A stretch of DNA of 64,000 nucleotides from an uncultured Duncaniella sp. (GCA_910587515.1 CAJULW010000014.1:1-64000), one strand, 5' to 3'. Shown: positions 17,906 through 27,291, numbered from the stretch's first letter. Program-made: numbers and translations. Notes: a model not told the origin generated them from the letters alone.

Positions 17906-18318
17906 CATACTACCCTTAAAGGTCGTGAACCGGATCGAAACAGGGGACAGGCCTTGGCCGCAAATTCAGAATGGGGATGAACTGTAGCATCGGGATAAAT
18001 ACGCTTAAGTTCATTGACAAAAGCCCGCAACGCTACCTTTTGGGCATCGGTGCGCGTGTCGGCAGGCGTCTTCCCGTCCGCACTCAACCCACCGACATAA
18101 GCCACACCTATGCTCCCTCTATTATATCCCCTACAATGAGCTCCAATCTCTTCCACCGATCGCCCAGCATGGACCACTCCTCCGAGATCGACCACATAAT
18201 GATAGCCTATACCCTTAAAGCCTCTTTGACGATGCCACAAGTCAATATCGGCCACAGCAACATCACGACCGGCAGGGGTGGCCGTACAATGAACAATAAT
18301 CCTGTTGATTTTACGCAT
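17905..18318 (-). CDS. N-acetylmuramoyl-L-alanine amidase, T7-lysozyme type
   Basis: A 137-residue zinc amidase that cuts the bond between MurNAc and L-Ala in peptidoglycan. The first zinc ligand is H10 in IIVHCTATP. The body has WHRQRGFKGIGYHYVV, GAHCRGYN and SIGVAYVGG. The last part, HPHSEFAAKACP, supplies the second His and the Cys. There is no signal peptide, as in phage-type lysins, yet no holin or other phage gene is nearby. Such solitary copies are common in Bacteroidales and may be prophage leftovers or cellular enzymes. The last motif is usually CPxFD; here it reads CPLFRSG. A -7 box lies at 18356-18363. Confidence 0.85.
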   Translation of the reverse strand: MRKINRIIVHCTATPAGRDVAVADIDLWHRQRGFKGIGYHYVVDLGGVVHAGRSVEEIGAHCRGYNRGSIGVAYVGGLSADGKTPADTRTDAQKVALRAFVNELKRIYPDATVHPHSEFAAKACPLFRSGSRPLRVV

Positions 18319-18355
18319 AAAAAAATAACCTTATATCATGAAAATTCACATGACA

Positions 18356-18363
18356 CAAAGTTA
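18356..18363 (-). promoter_or_regulatory. Promoter -7 box of the amidase
   Basis: TAACTTTG on the minus strand, 37 bp before the start codon at 18318. No TTG lies at the expected distance. Confidence 0.5.
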
Positions 18364-18412
18364 TAATCCGGAATGTATTGAAAAGGTGTGATAATACAAT
18401 TCAGGCACAGGG

Positions 18413-18892
18413 TCAACGGATCACAGAAACTCCGACTTGATCTATACCGCGTAGGGTATCAACTCTCATAATATGACGCAACCTTACTGGCTTCGTAATA
18501 TCAATATTGACCCGACTCACAAGCACCTCCTGCTGATACTCCGCTCCGAAACCAATACCCAGCCAACGCCCATAAACATCAGCGAGACGCACATTGACCG
18601 TATCACGCACGGCTCCGCCATTAGCGTCAATATAAGTCAACTCAAGCCAAAGATTGGAAAACGGATAGTCATTGCTGTGCCTCAACGCTACATTCAAGCC
18701 ACCTCCGGTAACCACAGAGTCATTACCGACCAACGCTGTATCTACAGGCACAAGGGAAACGGTATCGGCATACATCCATCCCTCAGAAGGCAAGTTCCGC
18801 CAACGGCTGTAGTCGCGCTCTCCGGGAGCACATGCCCCCGGAAGAACGACTGTCAGTATGAGCATAGATATATAAAAAACAATCCGTATCAT
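18413..18892 (-). CDS. gldH: GldH-like lipoprotein
   Basis: A 159-residue lipoprotein: hydrophobic N-terminus and a lipobox LPGAC with the Cys at 21. The rest resembles GldH, a lipoprotein needed for gliding in Flavobacterium and kept in many non-gliding Bacteroidota. Typical are the stretch RHSNDYPFSNLWLELTY and the ending with RGIDQVGVSVIR. In non-gliders the role is unknown. It overlaps the stop of ricT by ATGA, the usual synteny of the two genes in this phylum, which supports the call. Confidence 0.85.
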   Translation of the reverse strand: MIRIVFYISMLILTVVLPGACAPGERDYSRWRNLPSEGWMYADTVSLVPVDTALVGNDSVVTGGGLNVALRHSNDYPFSNLWLELTYIDANGGAVRDTVNVRLADVYGRWLGIGFGAEYQQEVLVSRVNIDITKPVRLRHIMRVDTLRGIDQVGVSVIR

Positions 18893-20241
18893 TCCCTATT
18901 GTCCCGAAAAGCCTTTGGAATACGCTTGGGCCTCCCTTCCATATTTCCGGACTCCCCGCTGCCGCCACGCGAATCCTGCGAAGGACGCGACTCGCCTCCG
19001 GAAGATGTATCGGAGTTCTGCCGTCGCTGACCGCGATTCTTCTGCGGGCGTGGCTTTCGTTGCCCTGCATGAACCATACCAGCATCACCACCGGAAGCCG
19101 AAGAAACCGATTCATTGCCGCTATTTTCCTTTTTCTTTTCAGACTTGCTTTCGTCCGCGGACGAAGATGCAGAGGATGCCGCGGACTTGTTTTTCTTACG
19201 TTTTTTCTTCTTGCTTTTGTCAAAACGCGTAAGATCGTCCTGCGAAGCCAGATCTATGGGCTTGCCCTTCAATCCCGGTTTCTCGTCTCCGTCGCGCATA
19301 AGCTGCAAAGGCTTCTCTCCGCGACGGTTCATCTCTATCACCTCAAACGCCCTCTGAGCATCGATTGTGACCAAATTGGCGGCAAGCTGCTTGTCTGTCG
19401 AGTATGTGATTTCCTTTTTGAAGATATCTGTCTTGAAATGATAGTACGTCGAGTCGGCCGTTTCGAGCCTTGCCTCGCGTGAAGGCATACGGCGCACACT
19501 TTCCACATAGGCATCAACCTCAAAATTAAGGCAGCATTTCAACTTTGCGCACTGTCCGGCAAGCTTCTGCGGATTCAACGATATATCCTGATAACGAGCA
19601 GCACTCGTACCGACCGAAACAAAATTTGTCATCCAACTCGCGCAACACAAAGGACGCCCACAAGATCCTATACCGCCTATACGGCCGGCTTCCTGACGCG
19701 CACCGATCTGCTTCATCTCTATACGCACCTTGAACGTATCAGCCAACACCTTTATAAGCTGCCTGAAATCAACGCGCTCATCAGCGATATAATAGAATAT
19801 AGCCTTGTTTCCGTCACCCTGATACTCCACATCACCTATCTTCATATTAAGATGAAGCGATTCCGCAATCTTACGCGAGCGTATCATTGTGTCATTCTCA
19901 CGCGCCTTGGCCTCCTCGTATTTCTCAATATCCACCGGCTTGGCCTTGCGGAAAACACGACGGATCTCAGCGTCTGGCTTGATATTCGCACGTTTCATCT
20001 GCAGGGCGACAAGGCGACCTTTCAGGGTGACAACCCCTATATCATGACCGGGGATAGCCTCAACAGCCACAGTATCACCGATTTCAAGATCAAGCTTTGC
20101 GGAATTGCGATAATAGCCCTTACGCGTGTTTTTAAACTGCACTTCGATTATATCGAAGTCGGCCACACCTCCAGGAATATCTTCAAGCCAATTATGGCAA
20201 TGAAGCTTCCCTCGGGGACACCTTCTATCTTTTTCTTCCAT
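18889..20241 (-). CDS. ricT: PSP1-domain protein RicT
   Basis: A 450-residue cytosolic protein. Residues about 25-300 are the PSP1/RicT region with the cysteine motifs GSCGRPLCCASW and AGQCAKLKCCLNF, which in Bacillus RicT help hold iron-sulfur clusters. RicT partners RicA and RicF in Bacillus and helps RNase Y mature mRNAs. Here rny lies directly upstream, 10 bp away, so the link fits. The last 130 residues are a low-complexity Lys/Ser/Gly/Arg-rich tail, probably disordered and perhaps RNA-binding. It overlaps gldH by 4 bp. Confidence 0.9.
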   Translation of the reverse strand: MEEKDRRCPRGKLHCHNWLEDIPGGVADFDIIEVQFKNTRKGYYRNSAKLDLEIGDTVAVEAIPGHDIGVVTLKGRLVALQMKRANIKPDAEIRRVFRKAKPVDIEKYEEAKARENDTMIRSRKIAESLHLNMKIGDVEYQGDGNKAIFYYIADERVDFRQLIKVLADTFKVRIEMKQIGARQEAGRIGGIGSCGRPLCCASWMTNFVSVGTSAARYQDISLNPQKLAGQCAKLKCCLNFEVDAYVESVRRMPSREARLETADSTYYHFKTDIFKKEITYSTDKQLAANLVTIDAQRAFEVIEMNRRGEKPLQLMRDGDEKPGLKGKPIDLASQDDLTRFDKSKKKKRKKNKSAASSASSSADESKSEKKKENSGNESVSSASGGDAGMVHAGQRKPRPQKNRGQRRQNSDTSSGGESRPSQDSRGGSGESGNMEGRPKRIPKAFRDNRE

Positions 20242-20251
20242 AACACCTCCC

Positions 20252-21793
20252 TTACTTAGCGAAGCTTACGGATCTGGTCTCGCGTATTACTGTGATCTTA
20301 ACCTGCCCGGGATAAGTCATCTCGTCCTGTATACGACGGGCAATCTCGCTTGAAAGCTTTTCGGTCTCGACATCGTCGATCTTGTCGGCCCCGACAATCA
20401 CACGGAGTTCACGTCCGGCCTGTATCGCATAAGTCTTTATGACACCCGGATATGAAAGAGCGAGTTGCTCGAGATCATTCAATCGTTTGATATACGCCTC
20501 AACGATCTCACGACGCGCTCCTGGACGCGCTCCGGAGATAGCGTCGCAGACCTGCACGATGGGCGCCAAAAGCGATGTCTGCTCTATTTCGTCATGGTGA
20601 GCGCCTATAGCATTGCATATCTCAGGTTTCTCCTTATACTTCTCTGCGAGCTTCATACCAAGAAGTGCGTGGGGCAGTTCCGGCTCCTCGTCAGGCACTT
20701 TTCCTATATCGTGAAGAAGACCGGCGCGACGAGCCTTTTTAGGATTAAGACCCAACTCTGACGCCATGATCGCGCAAAGATTGGCCGTCTCACGAGAATG
20801 CTGCAGAAGATTCTGTCCGTAACTTGAACGATATTTCATTTTGCCGACCATACGGATAAGATCGGGGTGCAATCCATGTATGCCAAGATCTATGGCCGTA
20901 CGCTTACCGGTCTCGACAATCTCTTCCTCTATCTGCTTGCGCACTTTCGCCACGACTTCTTCTATGCGCGCGGGATGAATGCGACCGTCAGCCACAAGCT
21001 GGTGCAATGCCAGACGAGCGATCTCGCGACGAACCGGATCAAAACCCGAAAGGACGATAGCCTCAGGGGTATCGTCAACGATGATCTCTATTCCGGTCGC
21101 TGCTTCAAGAGCACGTATATTGCGTCCCTCACGGCCGATGATACGACCTTTGATTTCATCACTGTCGATATGAAAGACCGTAACGGAATTTTCTATCGCA
21201 GTCTCGGTAGCAAGCCTTTGTATCGACTGGACGACAATACGTTTGGCCTCCTTGTTGGCAGTCATCTTGGCCTCGTCCATTATATCGTTGATATACGCGC
21301 TTGCAGCCGTCTTGGCCTCGTCTTTCAACGATTCGATCAGCTTTTCTTTAGCTTCGTCACTTGAAAGACCGGATATATGCTCAAGCGTGTCCTGCGCTGT
21401 ACGACGCAAACGATCAAGCTCCTCCTTGCGTTGGTCTACTACAGCCATCTGGGCTTCAAGGTTCTGACGGGTCTGCTCGTTTTCGTTGCGGGCACGTGCA
21501 TTCTCGCTCTGTTGCTGATTAAGCTGAGCTTGACGCTGTTTCAGTTTGGACTCTTCGCTTTGTATGCGCGACATGCGCTGATTCGCTTGTTTTTCAGCCT
21601 CGGATTTGATCTTAAGCTCCTGTTCGCGGGCCTCAAGCAATTTGTCTTTCATGATAACCTCCGCCTCGCGGTTTGCGTCCTCGATTATCGTGAGGGCCCG
21701 CGAACGCGCGGTGGAACGCTGCACAGCTACAAGAACGACAACCCCTATCGCAGCTCCTATGAGCGCTGCGCAGATGTAAAATAATATACTCAT
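20252..21793 (-). CDS. rny: Ribonuclease Y
   Basis: Membrane-anchored endoribonuclease that starts mRNA decay. The 513 residues show a single N-terminal membrane segment (about 3-22), a long coiled coil rich in Lys, Glu and Gln (about 30-150), a KH domain with GRIIGREGRNIRALE at about 214-228, and an HD domain with GLLHDIGKVPDEEPELPHA and GAHHDEIE. All catalytic HD residues are visible. It sits between the zapA transcript and ricT. No -7 box lies in the 200 bp upstream, so it is probably read from zapA. Confidence 0.96.
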   Translation of the reverse strand: MSILFYICAALIGAAIGVVVLVAVQRSTARSRALTIIEDANREAEVIMKDKLLEAREQELKIKSEAEKQANQRMSRIQSEESKLKQRQAQLNQQQSENARARNENEQTRQNLEAQMAVVDQRKEELDRLRRTAQDTLEHISGLSSDEAKEKLIESLKDEAKTAASAYINDIMDEAKMTANKEAKRIVVQSIQRLATETAIENSVTVFHIDSDEIKGRIIGREGRNIRALEAATGIEIIVDDTPEAIVLSGFDPVRREIARLALHQLVADGRIHPARIEEVVAKVRKQIEEEIVETGKRTAIDLGIHGLHPDLIRMVGKMKYRSSYGQNLLQHSRETANLCAIMASELGLNPKKARRAGLLHDIGKVPDEEPELPHALLGMKLAEKYKEKPEICNAIGAHHDEIEQTSLLAPIVQVCDAISGARPGARREIVEAYIKRLNDLEQLALSYPGVIKTYAIQAGRELRVIVGADKIDDVETEKLSSEIARRIQDEMTYPGQVKITVIRETRSVSFAK

Positions 21794-21839
21794 ATTCTAA
21801 ATTAGGATTACTGTAGTTTATATGTTATTAAATATCTCG

Positions 21840-21993
21840 TAATAAAAACAGCACGTCCCGACCCTTGCCTTCACCATTTCCACATCAAATCTGAGGCAGG
21901 AATGACTATAGGGGGCGAGCGTGCGTGAATTCGTCATTTCGGATTGCCCGGTGGGGCAATCCGCGCAACAGCGGCTCTCTTGCCGCATCTTTG
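21840..21993 (-). ncRNA. Structured RNA candidate between zapA and rny
   Basis: On the minus strand, three stems follow the zapA stop. Hairpin A is GCGGC/GCCGC at 21971-21986. Hairpin B is GGATTGCCC/GGGCAATCC at 21941-21962. Hairpin C is long and imperfect; its base pairs GCACG (21920-21924) with CGTGC (21851-21855), an inner stem is TGCCT/AGGCA, and it is followed by TTTTT at 21844-21848. No open frame fits. Position beside zapA recalls the 6S RNA gene ssrS of Proteobacteria, but a 3' UTR or a terminator with extra stems is equally possible. Confidence 0.3.
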
Positions 21994-22299
21994 TCAATCA
22001 GGCTCAAGACCGAGAACAAGCCTGTCAAGACTTTTCTCAAGCTCTTCGAGGGACTTGTCAACCCTTGCGGATGTCTCCTCCGCACTGAAATATAGCTGGG
22101 CAAACCTGAAAGTCACCATGGCAAGAATCTCGGCCGAGGATTTATCTTTGAAATCACCCATGGCCGACCATTTACGCCAAAGCTCGTTTATGTTCGCTTC
22201 CGCCCGGCGGACAATTTCTTCCTGTCCTGCCGGAATACGCAAAGGCATACGCGGCTGGTCGGCTATACGGATTGATATATTAAGAATCTTTTCAGTCAT
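21994..22299 (-). CDS. zapA: Cell division protein ZapA
   Basis: ZapA bundles FtsZ filaments at the division site. The start used is the ATG at 22299-22297, giving 101 residues (MTEKILNISIRIADQPRMPL). It overlaps the stop of the upstream coiled-coil gene by one base (TGATG), a sign of coupling; the longer frame from 22323 would run into that gene. The N-terminal beta-hairpin domain is followed by long helices, with LRIPAGQEEIVRRAEANINELW as in Bacteroidota ZapA. Confidence 0.88.
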   Translation of the reverse strand: MTEKILNISIRIADQPRMPLRIPAGQEEIVRRAEANINELWRKWSAMGDFKDKSSAEILAMVTFRFAQLYFSAEETSARVDKSLEELEKSLDRLVLGLEPD

Positions 22300-22592
22300 C
22301 AAATACTTAACTGATTGATGCACTTGTCGATTTCGCGCACTAATTCAGAAAGCACGGCCCTTGTCGCCTCAACATCCCTGTGGTCCGGACTCATCACCGA
22401 TGCAACCTTAAGATATTCTATCTGTCGGCTCATTTCTGCGATAGTACGCTCAAGCCGTCCTATCTCGGAGACAAGCTCCTCCACTTTAGCCTCAGCTCGT
22501 TGCCTGGCCTGACGCATCAGTTCGTATCGCTCTATCATAAGCGCGGCTTTGGCCTCGATTTTTTCAATCCGTTGCTGAAGGTTGGCAGCCAT
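22299..22592 (-). CDS. Coiled-coil protein upstream of zapA
   Basis: A 97-residue protein that is nearly all heptad coiled coil (about residues 3-66: RIEKIEAKAALMIERYELM and on), with no signal or membrane segment. Such a small coiled-coil gene precedes zapA in many Bacteroidales; it resembles ZapB in size and shape but I cannot show homology. It is coupled to zapA by a one-base overlap, so a role at the divisome is likely by context only. Confidence 0.75.
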   Translation of the reverse strand: MAANLQQRIEKIEAKAALMIERYELMRQARQRAEAKVEELVSEIGRLERTIAEMSRQIEYLKVASVMSPDHRDVEATRAVLSELVREIDKCINQLSI

Positions 22593-22611
22593 ACTTTTCT
22601 AAATTACCTCA

Positions 22612-22619
22612 CAAAAGTA
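22612..22619 (-). promoter_or_regulatory. Promoter -7 box of the zapA operon
   Basis: TACTTTTG on the minus strand, 19 bp before the start codon at 22592. The leader would be only about a dozen bases. Confidence 0.55.
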
Positions 22620-22752
22620 AGCATTTATTCCCGAACAGGCTTCTTAGAGTCATAAAAATTTAAATCAACGAAACATTATTTAACACAAAATCTTTGCAAT
22701 ATCCATCCCCGACGCGACATTAAAAACAACATTCAAACACATTGGCAAACCC

Positions 22753-22783
22753 TTGCATAAACCGCTGAGAATTACTAATTTTG
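22753..22783 (+). promoter_or_regulatory. Promoter of the polysaccharide export operon
   Basis: TTG at 22753-22755 and TAATTTTG at 22776-22783 are exactly 20 bp apart. Transcription would start near 22790, leaving about 60 nt before the chosen ATG at 22851. Confidence 0.8.
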
Positions 22784-22850
22784 CGTCGAATATCCGGATA
22801 TGGCTCAAACCACCGCACTATATACGGACAACAACGACTCGACCAAATTT

Positions 22851-25247
22851 ATGAAAATCAAAACGTTATTACTGACATCAATCATGTTGGCCTGCTCATT
22901 TCAACTTTCAGCCGACATGACCGACGATCAAGTCGTGGACTACATCAAACAGCAGACCGCGCTCGGAAAATCAGAGCAGCAGATAGGTCGCGAACTCGTA
23001 GCCAAAGGAGTAACACCCGATCAAGTCAACCGCATAAAAGCGCGCCACGAATCCTCGGAGAGTGCCGCCACCGACGAGGTCAATAAAAATATAGGCGCCC
23101 GCACCCGCCGAAACACCGAAACCGAGCCAAACGGCAATTTTGACGATCTTGTCGAAAACATGGACCGCTCGGACAACGACGGAGAGAAGACCCGAGAGGT
23201 TTTCGGGCACAAAGTGTTCAATTCGCGGCAACTGACATTCGAACCCAACGAAAACGCAGCCACACCACAAAATTATCGTCTCGGCCCCGGTGACGAAATA
23301 ATCATCGACATCTGGGGAGTGAGCGAAGACCATCTCCGACGCACCATATCACCCGAAGGCAGCATCATGATCTCGCAGCTCGGACCGCTCTACTTGAACG
23401 GAATGACAATAAATGAAGCCAACAACCACATACGCTCGGCCTTCGCCTCAAAATATTCCGGAGTAGAGAGCGAATCCACCGACATATCGGTGACACTCGG
23501 ACAATTACGCACCATACAGGTCGATATAATGGGCGAAGTCTCCACCCCCGGCACATACCGGCTCTCCCCATTCTCGAACGTTTTCCACGCGCTATACAAA
23601 GCAGGCGGCATAAACGACATCGGCTCGATGCGAAACGTCGAAGTATACCGCAACGGCAAACGCATCGCTGAGATCGACATTTACGACTTCCTTTTCAACG
23701 GAAGCCAGAAAGGCAACATACGTCTTCAGGAAGGCGACATGATCATGGTTCCGGCATACGGACAGCTTGTCAGCGTCATCGGCAACGTAAAACGCCCCAT
23801 GTATTTTGAGATAAAACCCGGTGAAACCCTCTCCAAAGCCATTGAATATGCCGGAGGATTTACTGGTGACGCATACACCGAAATGGTGCGACTGGCACGA
23901 CTGAACGGCCGCGAGAAAGAACTGTTCAATATCTCCGAAAGCGAATTCGGCTCATACCGCCTCCGGGACGGAGACATAGTGACCATCGGAACTACGCTCG
24001 ACCGTTACAGCAACCGTGTCGAACTCCGCGGAGCCGCCATGCGCCCGGGCATGTATTCGCTCGGTTCAGGCATATCGACCATCCGCGACCTCATCCGCAA
24101 CGCTGACGGACTTGCCGACGACGCCTATAAGACCCGCGCGCTACTCTATCGCGAAGGCCCGGACATGACACTCATGACACAATCCGTCGACCTTGGAGCC
24201 ATACTCTCAGGCTCCGCCCCGGACGTGACACTAAAACGCAACGACATTCTTGTCATCTCCAGCACCAAAGACATCTTCGAACGTGGAGGATTCACCATAA
24301 ATGGAAACGTAGCCAACCCTGGCAACTATCCATACGCGGAAAACACATCCATCGAAGATCTCATCCTCGCGGCCGGAGGCCTGCTCGAAGGCGCCTCGCA
24401 AGCAAAAGTCGACGTCTCCCGACGTATAGTTGATCCAATGGCGACTTCTTCAGAACCACAGATCGCCCAGGTGTTTTCCTTCGCGTTAAAAGACGGTCTT
24501 TTAATGGGTTCGGACAACGATTTTGTTCTTAAACCATACGACATCGTGATCGTACGCAAAAGCCCGACATACGTCCCGCAACAGTTTGTCAACCTCGACG
24601 GAGAAGTCACGTTTACCGGAGGCTATGTGCTCAAAAACCGCAACGAACGCATCAGCTCACTGATAAAAAGAGCCGGAGGCCTTACTTCGGAAGCCTACGT
24701 GCGTGGAGCGCACCTCATACGAAAGATGACAGAAGACGAGATCACAGCCCGCGACGAAACCATACGCCTTGCAAGAGGTAGCTCCGGATCAGATTCGATA
24801 TCCATCAACAAACTGCAATTAGCCGACACCTACTCCGTAGGAATCGACCTCGAAAAAGCTCTCGCCCAACCAGGGAGCGCACACGACATAGTGCTACGCG
24901 AAGGCGACCGACTCTTCGTGCCGGAACACATCAGCACAGTAAAAATTTCAGGGGACGTAATGGTGCCCAATACCGTCACATACGAACCTGGTAAAAAAGT
25001 AAAAGATTACATAAATCTCGCAGGTGGCTACGGCAACCGCGCAAACAAGGGAAAAGTCTTCATCGTCTATATGAACGGCATGGTTTCCAAAGCTAAGAAA
25101 AACACGCCTGTCGAACCGGGATGCCAAATAATCGTGCCTTCAAAACCCGACAAAAACAAATTCGATTGGACGAAAGCCCTTACAATAGCATCTTCTCTCG
25201 GCTCCCTCGGAACCATGGCTGCCGCACTCGCCACAATGTTTAAATAA
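22851..25247 (+). CDS. Polysaccharide export outer-membrane protein with SLBB repeats
   Basis: Wza/OPX-like protein that carries capsular or exopolysaccharide across the periplasm and outer membrane. The ATG at 22851 is chosen because it begins a signal peptide (MKIKTLLLTSIMLACSFQLSA); an in-frame ATG at 22800 would precede it. The 798-residue product has a Poly_export domain at about 155-255 (YRLGPGDEIIIDIWGVSE), then at least five SLBB domains, recognisable by repeats such as VDIMGEVSTPGTY, VIGNVKRPMYFEI, ELRGAAMRPGMY, INGNVANPGNY and LDGEVTFTGGY. The C-terminus ends in a short hydrophobic stretch. It is longer than Wza, as is common in Bacteroidota. Confidence 0.93.
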   Translation: MKIKTLLLTSIMLACSFQLSADMTDDQVVDYIKQQTALGKSEQQIGRELVAKGVTPDQVNRIKARHESSESAATDEVNKNIGARTRRNTETEPNGNFDDLVENMDRSDNDGEKTREVFGHKVFNSRQLTFEPNENAATPQNYRLGPGDEIIIDIWGVSEDHLRRTISPEGSIMISQLGPLYLNGMTINEANNHIRSAFASKYSGVESESTDISVTLGQLRTIQVDIMGEVSTPGTYRLSPFSNVFHALYKAGGINDIGSMRNVEVYRNGKRIAEIDIYDFLFNGSQKGNIRLQEGDMIMVPAYGQLVSVIGNVKRPMYFEIKPGETLSKAIEYAGGFTGDAYTEMVRLARLNGREKELFNISESEFGSYRLRDGDIVTIGTTLDRYSNRVELRGAAMRPGMYSLGSGISTIRDLIRNADGLADDAYKTRALLYREGPDMTLMTQSVDLGAILSGSAPDVTLKRNDILVISSTKDIFERGGFTINGNVANPGNYPYAENTSIEDLILAAGGLLEGASQAKVDVSRRIVDPMATSSEPQIAQVFSFALKDGLLMGSDNDFVLKPYDIVIVRKSPTYVPQQFVNLDGEVTFTGGYVLKNRNERISSLIKRAGGLTSEAYVRGAHLIRKMTEDEITARDETIRLARGSSGSDSISINKLQLADTYSVGIDLEKALAQPGSAHDIVLREGDRLFVPEHISTVKISGDVMVPNTVTYEPGKKVKDYINLAGGYGNRANKGKVFIVYMNGMVSKAKKNTPVEPGCQIIVPSKPDKNKFDWTKALTIASSLGSLGTMAAALATMFK

Positions 25248-25296
25248 ACAACGGCTAAAAACATTCATTTCGACAACCATTCATCCCGTTTAATAT

Positions 25297-26409
25297 ATGC
25301 GCGACGAAAAAGCCCCCATCGAATCACCACAAAACAACGACGAAGAAATCGATCTCCTCGAACTGGCATCAAAACTATGGAAATCGCGTCGGACTATATT
25401 TATATTCGCGATAGCAGGAGCCGTGATAGGACTTATCGTAGCCTTCAGTATCCCCAAAGAATACACCACTACAATAAAACTCGCCTCTGAAGGCAACGGA
25501 AACTCATCCGGCAAAGGGCTTGGAGCTCTCGCAGCGATAGCCGGTATAGGCGGTGGACAAAACAACGGTGGCGACGCTGTCATGCCCGCGCTCTATCCCG
25601 AAGTGGTATCGTCGGTACCATTTGTCGTCGGTCTCTTCGACGTTCCTGTCAAAGAACTTGAAAGCGACACTACGTGCACCGTACGCGAATACATGGGCAC
25701 ACGCATATCATCACCATGGTGGTCGACCGTCATCTCTCTTCCCCGCAAAGCTGTCAGCGCCATCGCCTCTATATTCAGAGACAGCGCCACGGAGAACGCG
25801 GGAGAAACCAAAACCGACCCGTTCAGCCTCACCATAGAAGAAGCAGGGATAAAAGGCGCGATATCCTCACGCATCATATGTACCTACGACCAACAGACAG
25901 GCGTAAACACGATTTCCGTCACCATGCAAGACCCCCTAGTGTCAGCCATGATGGCTGACACCGTAGCCGCCCACCTCCAAGCATTCATTACCGACTACAG
26001 AACCTCCAAAGCCCGCAAGGATCTCGAATACGTCGGACAGCTCAATGACGAAGCACGCACAAATTACTATACCGCACAACAAAAACTCGCTGACTACCTC
26101 GACCGCAACCAGGGCATAACCCTTCACTCCGCACAAGTGACGCGCGACCGTCTCACTAACGAAGCACAACTCGCATTCTCCCTTTTCAACCAGACATCGC
26201 AACAACTCCAAGTCGCCAAAGCCAAAGTCCAGGAAACGACACCGGTATATGCGACCGTGGAGCCGGCCACCGTACCGCTAAGACCGTCAAAACCGTCAAA
26301 ACCACTAATCATCATCGGATTCATACTAGTCGCGGTCATCGCGGCATCCGTCAAGATACTGTCCGCAGGCTACCTGGACTCCATCAAATCACAGTTAAGC
26401 GATAAATAG
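25297..26409 (+). CDS. Wzz-type chain-length/export protein
   Basis: A 370-residue inner-membrane protein of the polysaccharide co-polymerase (Wzz) family. A first membrane segment at about 33-52 (IFIFAIAGAVIGLIVAF) follows an acidic N-terminus. A large periplasmic domain comes next, with a helical part around 240-310. A Pro-rich PLRPSKPSKP motif then leads into a second membrane segment at about 332-352. No tyrosine-kinase domain is fused. It sets glycan length or drives export together with the SLBB protein 49 bp upstream. The M23 gene follows after 10 bp. Confidence 0.9.
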   Translation: MRDEKAPIESPQNNDEEIDLLELASKLWKSRRTIFIFAIAGAVIGLIVAFSIPKEYTTTIKLASEGNGNSSGKGLGALAAIAGIGGGQNNGGDAVMPALYPEVVSSVPFVVGLFDVPVKELESDTTCTVREYMGTRISSPWWSTVISLPRKAVSAIASIFRDSATENAGETKTDPFSLTIEEAGIKGAISSRIICTYDQQTGVNTISVTMQDPLVSAMMADTVAAHLQAFITDYRTSKARKDLEYVGQLNDEARTNYYTAQQKLADYLDRNQGITLHSAQVTRDRLTNEAQLAFSLFNQTSQQLQVAKAKVQETTPVYATVEPATVPLRPSKPSKPLIIIGFILVAVIAASVKILSAGYLDSIKSQLSDK

Positions 26410-26419
26410 CTCCACCGAA

Positions 26420-27160
26420 TTGAAACATTCCAGACGTCTAATTGCCATCGGCCTGATCACAGCTTATACAACCCTGTCTGCGTCAGAGCCAATGAAAATC
26501 AGCGGAGACACCCTTACCGCGGATATTGATATAGCTTTCGACAAAATAATAATGTCAATGGACGCTATGTCTTTGCCTCGACAGACAACCGCGGTTGAAA
26601 ACACCCTCGACTACATGTCCGATCTCTTCGACAACGGCTCGGACAACCCACAGATACTCGGAGGCAACTCCGCAGCCCTGCTACGCTCAGACATCCCGAA
26701 TGGAGACATACCTATAAACGTAAGCGAATTCGTCATGCCCGCCAAAGGCAGAATTTCATCCCCATTCGGCTATCGCACCAACTTCAAACGACCACACCGC
26801 GGCATAGACATAGGCATCTGCACCGGTGACACAATCCGCGCAGCGTTCCCCGGAACGATAACCCTCACCCGCTACGACAAAAATGGCTACGGTTATTACA
26901 TCCTCATCACGCATCCAAACGGACTCCAGACATTATATGCCCATCTTGACCGCTTTCTTGTAGTCCCCTCACGCTGCATTGAAGCTGGAACACCGATAGC
27001 CATCGGAGGCGAAAGTGGCAACTCTACAGGTCCTCACCTCCACTTTGAGACACGATACCGCGCTGTCCCGATAAATCCCGCTGACATCATAGACCTCAAA
27101 AGAAGTCTCCCCCACAATGCGACATTCATTTTCAACAAAAAACACTACTCGCTAAAATAG
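26420..27160 (+). CDS. M23 (LytM) family metallopeptidase, export-operon copy
   Basis: A 246-residue exported peptidase of the lysostaphin/LytM type. The zinc motifs are complete: HRGID (HxxxD) at about 129-133 and HLHFE in GPHLHFETRY. It should cleave peptidoglycan cross-bridges or bind them to organise the envelope. It starts with TTG at 26420; this keeps the signal peptide (MKHSRRLIAIGLITAYTTLS), which the first ATG at residue 25 would remove. It is the last gene of the export operon. A paralogue lies at 28411-29220. Confidence 0.87.
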   Translation: MKHSRRLIAIGLITAYTTLSASEPMKISGDTLTADIDIAFDKIIMSMDAMSLPRQTTAVENTLDYMSDLFDNGSDNPQILGGNSAALLRSDIPNGDIPINVSEFVMPAKGRISSPFGYRTNFKRPHRGIDIGICTGDTIRAAFPGTITLTRYDKNGYGYYILITHPNGLQTLYAHLDRFLVVPSRCIEAGTPIAIGGESGNSTGPHLHFETRYRAVPINPADIIDLKRSLPHNATFIFNKKHYSLK

Positions 27161-27241
27161 GCCATACCACCTCTTTATTTCTCTTTCTCCAACCAAAAAA
27201 CTAATATTTTTCATTTTTTGAATAAAAATATCTCGAAAAAT

Positions 27242-27272
27242 TTGGTCAATTCAAAAATCATTCCTACCTTTG
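27242..27272 (+). promoter_or_regulatory. Promoter of the tRNA-Val pair
   Basis: TTG at 27242-27244 and TACCTTTG at 27265-27272 are 20 bp apart. The first tRNA begins 20 bp after the -7 box. Confidence 0.8.
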
Positions 27273-27291
27273 CAACGCTTTAGGCGAGAAA

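Noticed and set aside
21840..21993. 4.5S/SRP RNA or RNase P RNA
   Set aside because: The conserved GGAAGCAGC-like loop of SRP RNA and the conserved RNase P core are absent.
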